Shown here: positions 15,892-25,027 of the stretch, piece by piece | Layout: each line of letters begins with the position of its first letter | Numbering within the stretch: position 1 is the first letter of the stretch | NCBI GenBank assembly: GCA_910575435.1 | Contig: CAJTGI010000002.1 | Location: 62,001 to 126,000, forward strand | Reading direction: 5' to 3' | DNA: 64,000 nucleotides | Source of the DNA: Clostridiaceae bacterium | GTDB lineage: Bacteria > Bacillota > Clostridia > Lachnospirales > Lachnospiraceae | Notes under the pieces: generated by a model | Told to the model about the DNA's origin: nothing | Database searches by the model: none | The model's input: the letters and a program-made list of their open reading frames with translations, nothing else | Program-made: the position numbers and the translations under genes

Positions 15892-17307
15892 ATGGAGCCA
15901 TTGCTTTTTTCTAATAGGGACTTAAGGAAGCTGATTGCGCCCATGGTGGTGGAGCAGTTTTTAGCAGTTCTTGTCGGGCTGGCAGATACGATTATGGTGG
16001 CGGCAGTGGGGGAATCTGCGGTTGCCAGCGTATCTCTGGTGGACAATATCAATGTGCTTCTCATTGGCCTTTTTATGGCGCTTGCCACTGGTGGGGCGGT
16101 GGTGGCAGGACAGTTTTTAGGGCATGGAGATGAGGGGAAGGCCACGATGGCAGCAGAACAGCTGTTGCTTTTTATGATGCTGTTTTCGGTGGTGATTATG
16201 ACGGCTGTCTATGGGGGCAAGTGGTTTATATTGCATGTCGTTTTTGGGCAGATTGAGCCGGAAGTGATGGAATATGCGGACACATATCTTATGATCGTCA
16301 CGGGATCCATTCCATTTATTGCGATGTACAATGGGGGAGCGGCTATTTTTCGGGTTCAGGGAAACTCTGCTGTTTCCATGGGAGTATCTATTTTAATGAA
16401 TGGAATCAATGTGGCTGGAAATGCTTTTTTGGTTTTGGGATTGCATTGGGGCGTGGAAGGCGTTGCTTTGCCTACGCTGGCATCCAGAATCGTTGCGGCT
16501 TTTGCAATGGTTTGCCTGCTGTTTCATCAGAAATTGAAGATTCATTTGTCAAGACGCAAGAAGATACGTTTTGACTGGGCAATGATTGGGCGTATATTGC
16601 GAATCGGCGTACCCAATGGCGTGGAAAACAGCATGTTCCAATTAGGGAAATTAGTTCTTCTAAGCCTGATTTCCACATTTGGCACTGTGGCGATTACTGC
16701 TAATGCGGTGTGCAATACAGTTGCGGCTTTTGCTATCTTGCCAGGCCAGGCAATTGGCATGGGGCTTGTGACGGTGGTAAGTCAATGCGTGGGGGCTGGG
16801 GATTATGGGCAGGTAAGATATTATACTAAGAAGTTAATGAAATGCGCCATCTGTGCCATGGGGGTGACGAATCTTTTGGTGATGGCTGCGGTTCCCTTGA
16901 TTGCTTTTGCCTATCGGCTATCTTCGGAGACGGCGGCCATTGCCAGACAGATTCTCATGCTGCACAGTATTTGCGCTATTGTAATCTGGACATTCTCCTT
17001 CACGTTGCCAAATACCTTGCGGGCTGCCAATGATGTGAAGTTTGCCATGATTGTGAGCCTGCTGTCCATGTGGCTTTGCAGAATCGTCATGGGCATTGTC
17101 TTTGGCGCATGGCTTGGTTTTGGCGTATTGGGTGTCTGGATGGCCATGATTTTGGACTGGTGCGTCAGAAGTGCCGTCTTTATGGTGCGATACCACAGGG
17201 GAAAGTGGGAAAAGCATGGAGGGGTTTTGCTGAAGCATTTGGACAGAAACAGTGATTATGAAAGGAGAGAAGATGGAAAACAGGCAAAAGAAAAATCTGG
17301 GGAATGA
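15892..17307 (+). CDS. MATE-family efflux transporter
   Basis: A 471-residue membrane protein with about 12 hydrophobic segments arranged as two related halves, typical of MATE cation-coupled exporters. The N-terminal half begins LIAPMVVEQFLAVLVGLADT and has the conserved GGAVVAGQ region; the second half repeats the pattern (IGVPNGVENSMFQ ... ITANAVCNTVA). The charged tail (residues 455-471) overlaps the GH3 gene by 35 bases, so the two are translationally coupled. The substrate is unknown. Coupling to a glycosidase suggests a glycoside or plant-derived compound, but that is inference. Confidence 0.9.
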   Translation: MEPLLFSNRDLRKLIAPMVVEQFLAVLVGLADTIMVAAVGESAVASVSLVDNINVLLIGLFMALATGGAVVAGQFLGHGDEGKATMAAEQLLLFMMLFSVVIMTAVYGGKWFILHVVFGQIEPEVMEYADTYLMIVTGSIPFIAMYNGGAAIFRVQGNSAVSMGVSILMNGINVAGNAFLVLGLHWGVEGVALPTLASRIVAAFAMVCLLFHQKLKIHLSRRKKIRFDWAMIGRILRIGVPNGVENSMFQLGKLVLLSLISTFGTVAITANAVCNTVAAFAILPGQAIGMGLVTVVSQCVGAGDYGQVRYYTKKLMKCAICAMGVTNLLVMAAVPLIAFAYRLSSETAAIARQILMLHSICAIVIWTFSFTLPNTLRAANDVKFAMIVSLLSMWLCRIVMGIVFGAWLGFGVLGVWMAMILDWCVRSAVFMVRYHRGKWEKHGGVLLKHLDRNSDYERREDGKQAKEKSGE

Positions 17308-20300
17308 TTACAGAAAAACGCCTCTGTGGGATGCTGCCTTGTCGGAGAATGAGAGAATCGAATACCTTTTGGGCGAACTGACTTTGGAGGAGAAGTTTTC
17401 ATCTTTGGGGACAGGCAATCCGGCAATACCAAGATTGGGCATTCCCAAATTTGGCGTGGGGGGAGAGGGCGCTCATGGCGTGCAGGCTCGTCACGACCAG
17501 CGTTATGATCAGGGAGAGACTTGCTATACTACGGTGTTTCCCAATCCCATTGGCATGAGTGCCACATGGGACAGGGAATTGATCCGAGAGGCGGGAAAGG
17601 TCGTGGGGCGAGAGGCGCGGGCTCTTTTTCACAGTGGAAAGCATCGAAGTCTGAGCCTGTGGGCGCCTACAGTTGACCTGAACCGAGATCCCCGCTGGGG
17701 TCGCTTGGAGGAGTGCTATGGGGAGGACGGCTATCTGACAGGTGAAATGGCAGGGGCATATGTGGATGGAATGCAGGGAAGCCACGATGGCTTTTTGCAG
17801 TGCGCCGCCACGGCCAAGCATTTCTACGCCAATAATAAAGAGCAAGGCAGGACATTTGAATCCAGTTCGGTAGATTGGCGCAATAAATATGAGTATTATC
17901 TAGAGCCATACAGAAAATTGATACAGGAGCATCGTTTGGAAGGTCTGATGACGGCTTACAATGAAATCAATGGCGTGCCCTGCATGCTGTTAAAAAAGGA
18001 CTTGGCGTTGCTGAAAGAGTGGGGGCTGGGCCATGTGGTCTGTGACGGGGGCGATGTGGGACAGACAGTGGATTTCCACAAGTATTTTTCCAGGCATTCC
18101 GAGACGGTGGCTGCTGGATTGCACGCCCATGTGGATTGCTTTACTGATGATATTCATATGGTTTCGGAGGCGGCCAGGGAGGCATATCAGCATGGGATGA
18201 TAGAGGAAAAGGATTTGGACCTAGCGTTATTTTCTTATTTCCGCACGATGCTTCGTCTGGGGATTTTTGATCAGAAAGGGGAAAATCCTTACGCGGATAT
18301 CCCTCTGGAGGTGGTTTCCTGCCAGGAGCATAGGAGGCTTGCCAGGGAGGTGACGGCAGAGTCTGTCGTACTCTTGAAGAATGAGGCGCCAGAGCCGGGA
18401 AAAAGCAGCCTTCTGCCTCTCTCTGCAGAGAAAGTGGCCGGAGAGCAGGAGAAGATAGCGGTGATTGGCCCTCTCTGCGATGCTTGGAATAAGGGATGGT
18501 ATTCTGGGCAGCCATTGTACGGCGTGACGCCCTGGCAGGGAATCAGGGAGGCGGTGTCAGAGGCTGCGGGAATAGGAGAATCTGATTATCAGGGATCTCT
18601 TTTGATGGAGACTGGGATATCAGAGGTGAAAATTGCACTGAGAACGAATGGTGGCAAAGACAGATGTTACCTTGGAGTTCTTTCTGATGGCAGAACGGTG
18701 GGGGCGGTGCCGCCTGAATGCGCAGAGGTTTTTCTCCTGGACCAGTGGGAGCAGGGAAAGGTAACGCTACAGGCAAAATCTAATGGGAAATTCTTAGCGG
18801 TGGAGGATGATGATACCATTGGCCAGCAGGGAGACGTAACTGCCGCCAGTGCCGAGGCTTTTGGTTGGTTTGTGAAGGAAATGTTTCACATCGATTCTGA
18901 GGGAGTGCTGACCACATGGGACCATCAGCCATTGTCGCTGGATGAAAGTGGTCGGCTGCGCAAGGGAAATATGTGGGGTCTGATTTCTTGGGAATGGGAA
19001 TATGTGAAGGATGGCATTCAGGCAGCAGCAGAAGCGGCGAAGCAGGCAGACAAGGTGGTGGTGTGCCTGGGATCCCATCCGATGATTACCTGCAAGGAGG
19101 AGGTTGACCGCACTGATATTACAATGGCGGAGTATCAGGATAAGATGCTGCGGAGGATTGTGGAGGAGAATTCCAATGTGGCATTAGTGCTGCTGTCCAG
19201 CGTGCCTCTTGATGTTTCCTGGGCGCAGGAGCGAGTTCCGGCAATCCTCGCTATGGCCACGGGTTCCATGGAATTGGGCAGAGGCCTGGCAGACGTGCTG
19301 TTTGGCAAGGCAAGTTCTGGGGGGAGGCTGAGCGTGACATGGTACCGCTCTGTAAAGGATCTGCCACCCATGGATGATTACGATGTGATACAGGGAGGGC
19401 GGACCTACCAGTATTTTGAGGGTGAGACCCTATATCCTTTCGGCTATGGATTAACTTATAGTTCCTTTGACTATGGAACTTTGAAATTGTCATTGGATGA
19501 TAAAATGACAGGCGGGAAAGGGGAAATTCAGGGCCGTGAGGGAAATGTGCATACGTGCATTCATGGTAGCCTGACAGTGACAAATGTGGGAGGCGCGCGT
19601 TCGGACGAGGTGGTGCAGATTTATGCCAGAAAAGTAGATGGTGAGATTAAACGTCCCAGGAAGCTGCTAGTTTATTTTGAGCGGTTGGGGAAGATGGAGC
19701 CGGGGGAGGAGAGAGAGGTTCATTTTTCTGTTTCCTTGTCCCAGTTGAAATATTATGATGTGATTTCCGGGAAGATGATGCTAGAGCCGGGCTGTTATGA
19801 ATTGATGGCCGGGGCTTCCTCCGAGGATATTCGAAATCGTCAGCAGATTTTGCTGGCAGGGGAGGAGAGAGGCGTGCGGGATGGCGGTCAATTTATTGCA
19901 GCAGACTGCTTTGACAGGGCGGTGCATCATGTACTGCGCCGGGGACACTTATCCTACCAGTCCGTGTGCACGAGAAATGGCAGGGATGAGATTGTGCTTA
20001 CATACGAGAGAATGATGCTGAAAACTGTTCCAAAATTGCTGGTCCTGGATTTCTGGCAGGAATATTTCTGTGAGATTGGGATTGATGTAGATGGGGAGCG
20101 GGTAGGACATTATGAATTAGAGGATCCCTTTGCCGATAAAGAAGCTGGTGCGGGAGAAGTTTCTGAGAGAATTCAGCAGGAGATCGCTACCCGGGCAGGG
20201 GAAGCCACGGGGGAGGGTTCTTTCGAGGCTCATCAGAATTGGCTGACCAGAAAGCGGGAAATTGGCTTCCGGGAGATTTCCATTCCTGTGGAAAAAGATA

Positions 20301-20383
20301 AGATTCCCGCAGGGGAGCTATTTACTCTGACCATCCGCTGGAAGGGCAAGGGGAAGCTTTGCATGTTCCGATTTGAGGCGTGA
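17273..20383 (+). CDS. Glycoside hydrolase family 3 enzyme
   Basis: A 1036-residue GH3 enzyme, probably a beta-glucosidase or beta-xylosidase. The N-terminal barrel has the ATAKHFYANN motif, and the nucleophile is likely Asp258 in VVCDGGD. The second GH3 domain includes VVVCLGSHPM and the SVPLDVSW region, followed by a fibronectin III-like domain (about residues 760-860). Between the two catalytic domains (about residues 440-580) lies an extra segment with a repeated beta-rich pattern (KSNGKFLAVEDDD), resembling a sugar-binding insertion. A further 150 residues extend past the FnIII-like domain. No signal peptide is seen, so it is likely cytoplasmic. ATG 17273 follows AAGGAGAG. Confidence 0.88.
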   Translation: MENRQKKNLGNDYRKTPLWDAALSENERIEYLLGELTLEEKFSSLGTGNPAIPRLGIPKFGVGGEGAHGVQARHDQRYDQGETCYTTVFPNPIGMSATWDRELIREAGKVVGREARALFHSGKHRSLSLWAPTVDLNRDPRWGRLEECYGEDGYLTGEMAGAYVDGMQGSHDGFLQCAATAKHFYANNKEQGRTFESSSVDWRNKYEYYLEPYRKLIQEHRLEGLMTAYNEINGVPCMLLKKDLALLKEWGLGHVVCDGGDVGQTVDFHKYFSRHSETVAAGLHAHVDCFTDDIHMVSEAAREAYQHGMIEEKDLDLALFSYFRTMLRLGIFDQKGENPYADIPLEVVSCQEHRRLAREVTAESVVLLKNEAPEPGKSSLLPLSAEKVAGEQEKIAVIGPLCDAWNKGWYSGQPLYGVTPWQGIREAVSEAAGIGESDYQGSLLMETGISEVKIALRTNGGKDRCYLGVLSDGRTVGAVPPECAEVFLLDQWEQGKVTLQAKSNGKFLAVEDDDTIGQQGDVTAASAEAFGWFVKEMFHIDSEGVLTTWDHQPLSLDESGRLRKGNMWGLISWEWEYVKDGIQAAAEAAKQADKVVVCLGSHPMITCKEEVDRTDITMAEYQDKMLRRIVEENSNVALVLLSSVPLDVSWAQERVPAILAMATGSMELGRGLADVLFGKASSGGRLSVTWYRSVKDLPPMDDYDVIQGGRTYQYFEGETLYPFGYGLTYSSFDYGTLKLSLDDKMTGGKGEIQGREGNVHTCIHGSLTVTNVGGARSDEVVQIYARKVDGEIKRPRKLLVYFERLGKMEPGEEREVHFSVSLSQLKYYDVISGKMMLEPGCYELMAGASSEDIRNRQQILLAGEERGVRDGGQFIAADCFDRAVHHVLRRGHLSYQSVCTRNGRDEIVLTYERMMLKTVPKLLVLDFWQEYFCEIGIDVDGERVGHYELEDPFADKEAGAGEVSERIQQEIATRAGEATGEGSFEAHQNWLTRKREIGFREISIPVEKDKIPAGELFTLTIRWKGKGKLCMFRFEA

Positions 20384-20393
20384 TGGATTGTTG

Positions 20394-21020
20394 CTAAGAA
20401 GTCTTGTGCTGATAGTAGAACACTGCCAGCTGGGTTCTGTCTCGCAGATTTAATTTATCCAGGATGCCGCTGAGGTAGTTTCGCACGGTGCCCTCGCTGA
20501 GAAAGAGCTCGCTGGCAATTTCTTTATTGTTGTATCCCTGGGCGACGAGTTGGATGATGTCCAATTCCTTTTGGGAGATGTCATAGGATGTGTAGTCGCA
20601 TTGGGGGGCGTTTTGCAGCAAGTCTGGGATTTTGGAGATGATTTCATTCCCGAATACGGTCTGGCCGCTTTCCACTGCCTCCAGTGCCGGGAGAATGCTC
20701 TCATAATCCTGCTTTAGCAGATATCCTTTTGCTCCGCATTTCAATGCCTGAATAATATATTCGTCATCGGAGAATGTGGTGAGGAGAAGGATTTTGGCAT
20801 CTGGGTCATCTGCTAGGATGGACCTGGTAGCGGTAAGCCCATCCATGCCCTGCATCTGGATGTCGGTCAGAACGATATCGGGATGATGCTTGCGGTATAG
20901 GCGAATGGCATCTTCGCCGTTTTCTCCGGTGGCCAGTACCCTTACTTTCCGGCTTGCCTCCAGGATGGTTTTTAGAGCGGTAGTTACTAAGAAATCATCG
21001 TCTATGATTATGATATTCAT
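20394..21020 (-). CDS. NarL/LuxR-type response regulator
   Basis: A 208-residue regulator. The receiver domain begins MNIIIIDDD, with phospho-acceptor Asp53 in LTDIQMQG and conserved Lys in KGYLLK. The C-terminal LuxR helix-turn-helix contains VAQGYNNKEIASELFLSEGTVRNYL. ATG 21020 follows AAGGAGAACGAC and fits the family start; an in-frame ATG at 21080 would add 20 unrelated residues. It is downstream of its kinase on the same strand, 88 bases away. It probably activates the ABC exporter at 24073, as LnrK/DesR-type regulators do. Confidence 0.92.
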   Translation of the reverse strand: MNIIIIDDDFLVTTALKTILEASRKVRVLATGENGEDAIRLYRKHHPDIVLTDIQMQGMDGLTATRSILADDPDAKILLLTTFSDDEYIIQALKCGAKGYLLKQDYESILPALEAVESGQTVFGNEIISKIPDLLQNAPQCDYTSYDISQKELDIIQLVAQGYNNKEIASELFLSEGTVRNYLSGILDKLNLRDRTQLAVFYYQHKTS

Positions 21021-21108
21021 GTCGTTCTCCTTGATAAGCTTGTTGTAATAGTCTGCAAACTTTGGCTGTAAATCATCCATGGGATGGTCGCGCTGTCGGC
21101 ATGTTTTG

Positions 21109-22248
21109 TCAGACCGTCTTCGGCACGGAAATAAAGATGCGGAATCCCTTCTCGCTGTGTATTTGTATCGTGCCTTGAAGGGAACTCACTCGGTCCCTGA
21201 TATTGTGAAGGCCCATTCCCTCCTCCTGTGGATGCATGCCTTTTTGAAAACTGCCATTGTCGGCGATCATCAGCTGATACATAGCGGGATGCTCTGTCAT
21301 GCGGATTTGGGCGTCTGTGGCATTGCTGTGCCGGGCAATGTTTGTCAACGCCTCCTTCGTGATGGCGAGAAAGGCATATTTTATATTGGCGGGAATGGTT
21401 TTCCCCATATCGCAGTCAAAATGTACCGGGCAGAATGCGAAATCTGATAGCAGCTCTCGAATTTTTTCTTCCAGATTCATGGCCTCCTTGTGCAGGTCAT
21501 GCACGCTATTTCTCATGGAATCCATGGTCTTTGCCAATTCATCGTCCAGAAGCTTTAGGGAGTCTTTGCATTTTTCATCTGTATTCGTGGTCTTGATCAT
21601 TCCCGTGAGCAGGATGCAGCGGGAAAGCATATGCCCCGCATTGTCGTGTACTTCTCTGGCAATGCGGTTTCGTTCCTGAAGGATGGCTGCATGGATTTCG
21701 TAATCCTGCTTTTCCATCAGCAGGCGGTTCCGCTCTTGCAGGAGAAAATTCCGTTCTGCGCTGTCGTCTCGGGTGGTCTTATACTGTTGTTCCAGTTCCT
21801 CCACCCGCTTGCATAGGATGTCCAGGGCGAGGGCGATGATGCACCCCAGCAGGATATAGCACAGATTTTCCAGCGTGATGTCTGCCTGGCGGTGAAAGAT
21901 GCTCTGGCTGGTGGCTTGGGAGTGGATGGCCAGGTGCAGGAAATCCAGAGGCGGGAAATGCATGGATAGCCCCAATGCGGCCAGAGCCGTGGGGGCGTAC
22001 AGTTTCATGCGGCTCAGTTCTGACAGCAGGATGGGAAAGAAGAAATAGATTTCTGGAAAAAGAAAGCCCAGCAGGACGTAGCAGGCGAAAAGCACGTCGG
22101 TAAATGCCTTCTGGTCAAAGTAGATGGAGAGGCACAGCAGAGTAGCCGCGCCTATAAGCCCTGCCACGGTATAGGTAGCGATGGGAAGGTAGAAGAATGC
22201 AAAGAGGCAGTATGCGCCTAAGATTAAGTTGCAATGGATTCGCTGCAT
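21109..22248 (-). CDS. Sensor histidine kinase (HisKA_3 type)
   Basis: A 379-residue kinase. About five to six hydrophobic segments fill residues 8-155 with little extracellular sequence, then a coiled coil (about 165-200), the phosphorylation motif REVHDNAGHML, and a HATPase domain (ITKEALTNIARHSNATDAQI, MIADNG, GMGLHNIRDR). This multi-membrane, small-loop architecture is typical of kinases that sense membrane perturbation, such as DesK or LnrJ (family knowledge). GGGAGG precedes the ATG. Confidence 0.92.
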   Translation of the reverse strand: MQRIHCNLILGAYCLFAFFYLPIATYTVAGLIGAATLLCLSIYFDQKAFTDVLFACYVLLGFLFPEIYFFFPILLSELSRMKLYAPTALAALGLSMHFPPLDFLHLAIHSQATSQSIFHRQADITLENLCYILLGCIIALALDILCKRVEELEQQYKTTRDDSAERNFLLQERNRLLMEKQDYEIHAAILQERNRIAREVHDNAGHMLSRCILLTGMIKTTNTDEKCKDSLKLLDDELAKTMDSMRNSVHDLHKEAMNLEEKIRELLSDFAFCPVHFDCDMGKTIPANIKYAFLAITKEALTNIARHSNATDAQIRMTEHPAMYQLMIADNGSFQKGMHPQEEGMGLHNIRDRVSSLQGTIQIHSEKGFRIFISVPKTV

Positions 22249-22311
22249 GTTCTAACCTCCCATCATGGCATTGGTTTGTTTTTTTGGATGCGTAATTTAA
22301 ATGGTAACTAA

Positions 22312-23550
22312 TCAATACATTTCCAGTAATTTCTTGTAATTACTAGTAAATTTTTTCCAGCTGTTTTTTATCGGTGAAGATAAATAGGCTTTGAGTAATT
22401 CATTATCATTTGAATTGTATAGCTTCATTGCCGTCTTCTTCTTACCTAATATCTTGATTAGCTTGCTTAACTTTGAAAAGTTGTCTTTTTTGTCGCTGGA
22501 GAGTGTTGTATAGGCGTAACTCCTTACAATCGTCACCCCATCTACTCTCTTTTTCTTTTTTGTATTATGACTATAATCAAAAGAGACGGATGAGCCCGAG
22601 GATTTGAATGCCAGAGAATCGATGCCGGTTGAGGCATGTCGGTTTATATGAAAATAAATAATATCGCACTTGAATTTGAGGCAGATGGATGTTTTCCCAT
22701 TCTTTTTCGTAAGTTCCACATATGGGTTGAAGTAAGCAAGATATGCATATGAATGTTTTATAACGGGTGTTGCTGCACTAATGCGCATTCCTTTTAAAAT
22801 TGCTTTTTTGTTTTTCTTGATTATACTGAGTTTTGTAGATTTTTGGCGAAAACTCTTCATTTTCTTACACATCTTGGAAAATGAAGGATTCGGATTTTTC
22901 ACAGTAATTGTCCATTTCAGCGTTTGGTAATTTGCATGCAAATGCGTGGAAATATATGCGGTAATTGTGGTAGTTCCCTTTCTCTTTGCCATTACTTTGC
23001 CATTCTGGGAAACAGATGCAATGGACGGATTTTTTGATGACCATCTGACAGCATATTGGGCCTGTTCGGGCTGGCAGTATATATCTAGGCTTTCTGACTT
23101 GCCCTTTGTCAATGTGAGGCGTTTCAAGTCCGCGCTAAATTCAGGGTATTCCAACGTAGCATGATAGACAGAATAAATTGTGGCATCGAAATCTGTAAGA
23201 TAGGAAACCGCAGTGATTGTTATGGTATAGTTTCCTGCCGGCAATTCACCGGTAATGTATGCCATACTTTCAAATACTACTGCAAAAGATTTTTTATAAA
23301 CAGGTGTTCCGTCGGATGCTGATACCGTGATAGATACATCGCCATAGGTATCATCTGTGAAGGAAAAGTATAATTTGCCAGTTCGCTTTAAGGACACGGT
23401 GGAATTGAGTGCCTCTCCTCCCTGGGCATTTTCAATGTACAAATTATCCAATTCGATCTTGTTCTCTGCAGATGCTTTCTTCCCTTGGCCAAACATCAAT
23501 GCAGAAAGCAAAAATATGGCTGTCGCCAATAAGGTTTTTTTCCATTTCAT
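22312..23550 (-). CDS. Secreted protein with bacterial Ig-like (BIG2) domain
   Basis: A 412-residue exported protein. The signal peptide (MKWKKTLLATAIFLLSALMF) has a likely cleavage site near KASA-EN. Residues about 40-130 form a beta-rich domain. A BIG2-type Ig domain follows, with LTLTKGKSESLDI and WSSKNPSIASVSQNGKVMAK, then a basic C-terminal region without known motifs. ATG 23550 follows AAAGGAGG. It lies between a two-component system and the exporter it may regulate but is probably a separate surface protein. A terminator is not obvious. Confidence 0.82.
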   Translation of the reverse strand: MKWKKTLLATAIFLLSALMFGQGKKASAENKIELDNLYIENAQGGEALNSTVSLKRTGKLYFSFTDDTYGDVSITVSASDGTPVYKKSFAVVFESMAYITGELPAGNYTITITAVSYLTDFDATIYSVYHATLEYPEFSADLKRLTLTKGKSESLDIYCQPEQAQYAVRWSSKNPSIASVSQNGKVMAKRKGTTTITAYISTHLHANYQTLKWTITVKNPNPSFSKMCKKMKSFRQKSTKLSIIKKNKKAILKGMRISAATPVIKHSYAYLAYFNPYVELTKKNGKTSICLKFKCDIIYFHINRHASTGIDSLAFKSSGSSVSFDYSHNTKKKKRVDGVTIVRSYAYTTLSSDKKDNFSKLSKLIKILGKKKTAMKLYNSNDNELLKAYLSSPIKNSWKKFTSNYKKLLEMY

Positions 23551-23588
23551 AATGTTTCCTCCTTTTTTGTCTCCTAATGTCATTCGTG

Positions 23589-23729
23589 TCATAATTCATG
23601 CCGTGGTTTTTGGTTTAACCCAACTTGCGAGATAAATACGCCAGTATTTATTATATCATGAACTTCGTTCATGATCCTTGTTACGCCCTCGCAAGCAAGT
23701 TTGCTCGATCCGCTTATCATTATATCATA
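23589..23729. repeat. Intergenic palindromic repeat, copy 1 (modules A then B)
   Basis: This stretch is closely similar to the reverse complement of 42250-42412. Module A spans TCATAATTCATGCCGTGG to the ACGCCAGTATTTATTATAT segment (23589-23656). Module B runs from ATCATGAACTTCGTTCATGA through AAGCAAGTTTGCTCG to TATCATTATATCAT (23655-23729). Both modules contain hairpins. In the other copy the modules are in the opposite order. No protein is encoded. Confidence 0.75.
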
Positions 23730-23886
23730 AAAATAGGATGCTTTTATATATTTCAAGCAAAAAACTATTGCATAATATTGAATGCGGTCTGCAAAAGTGT
23801 AAATTATTGAGGGATAATGGGAAATTATCCTCCTCATGCATTCAACCGTGAATTGTAACATGTCAGAGGATTCTGTTAGCCCTGTC

Positions 23887-23908
23887 CCTATGACAAATGT
23901 CACAGGGA
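23887..23908. promoter_or_regulatory. Inverted repeat upstream of the ABC exporter
   Basis: CCCT-A-TGACA-AA-TGTCA-C-AGGG is an almost perfect 22-base palindrome, followed by a further TGACACATGACAC. Palindromes of TGACA/TGTCA type are known targets of DesR/LnrK-like NarL regulators (family knowledge). The regulator at 20394 is the likely ligand, since it is adjacent and this is the exporter's promoter region. Binding is inferred. The rest of 23730-24072 is AT-rich and shows no gene. Confidence 0.55.
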
Positions 23909-24072
23909 GAAACTGACACATGACACTACCCCCGCCGCTAGGGATTTTGTATATTGGAATCACGATCATATTTGTGCCGGAAAGACTGGCATGCATGGAA
24001 GAATGAAATGAGTGAATAGGGGACTGCAAATTGAATGATTTACAGTTCCGAAAGAAAGAATGGAGGACTTAT

Positions 24073-25002
24073 ATGATACGTATTGAAAATTTGGTGAAGA
24101 GATATGGGGAACTGGTGGCTCTGGACCATCTCAATCTGAAGGTACAGAAGGGGGAAATCTTCGGGCTGCTGGGGCCGAACGGCTGTGGAAAGACGACGGC
24201 AATCAACTGCCTTCTGGCTCTGTTGCGCTTCGACAAGGGTAATATCGAGATTCAGGGCCAGGAGATGCGCCCGGACAATTACGGGCTGAAGGCGAAGATT
24301 GGCATCGTTCCCCAGGAGGTGGCGGTATTCCAGGAACTGACCGTGGTGGAAAATATTGATTATTTCTGCGGGCTGTATGTGAGGGATAAGGATATGCGGA
24401 GGGCGTATGTGGAGGAGGCCATCGCTTTCGTGGAACTGGAGAGCCATCGGAAGATGCGTCCCAAGCAGCTGTCGGGCGGCTTGCTGAGGAGGCTGAACAT
24501 AGCCTGCGGGATTGTCCATAAGCCGGAAATCATTATTCTGGATGAGCCGACGGTGGCGGTGGACCCCCAGAGCCGCAACAAGATTCTGGAAAATATCTGC
24601 CGTCTGAATGAGGAGGGGGCGACGATTATCTATACCTCCCACTACATGGAAGAGGTGGAGCAGATTTGTACCCGCATTGCCATCCTGGATCACGGGAGGT
24701 GCATTGCCCAGGGCACGAAGGAAGAACTGAAAAATATGATTAAGACGGGAGAGACCATTACCATTGAGGGCATCGGGCTTGAGGAGGAGCAGTTGGAAAG
24801 GCTGCGGGAGCTTCCCCATGTCTTTGCGGTGGATTATGGGGAAAATCAGCTGGTGGTGCGGTGCAGCAGCGCCAAGCACAATCTGATCCGGGTGCTGGGA
24901 AGCCTGCAGGAGCAGGATATTTCCTTTGGAAAGGTGTATTCTGAACTGCCCACGCTGAACGATGTATTTTTGGAGATTACGGGAAAGGAACTGCGGGACT
25001 AA
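24073..25002 (+). CDS. ABC exporter ATP-binding protein (LnrL/DrrA-like)
   Basis: A 309-residue ATPase of the drug-export type. Walker A is GPNGCGKTT, the signature is LSGGLLRRLN, Walker B is IIILDEPTVAVDP and the switch His lies in YTSHYMEE. The C-terminal 80 residues form the extra domain found in DrrA-like exporters. ATG 24073 follows TGGAGG. It is the first gene of a three-gene exporter with two ABC-2 permeases, an arrangement like linearmycin LnrLMN. The substrate is not determined. Confidence 0.92.
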   Translation: MIRIENLVKRYGELVALDHLNLKVQKGEIFGLLGPNGCGKTTAINCLLALLRFDKGNIEIQGQEMRPDNYGLKAKIGIVPQEVAVFQELTVVENIDYFCGLYVRDKDMRRAYVEEAIAFVELESHRKMRPKQLSGGLLRRLNIACGIVHKPEIIILDEPTVAVDPQSRNKILENICRLNEEGATIIYTSHYMEEVEQICTRIAILDHGRCIAQGTKEELKNMIKTGETITIEGIGLEEEQLERLRELPHVFAVDYGENQLVVRCSSAKHNLIRVLGSLQEQDISFGKVYSELPTLNDVFLEITGKELRD

Positions 25003-25027
25003 TAACAGGGATAGGAGAGGAAGAGAT

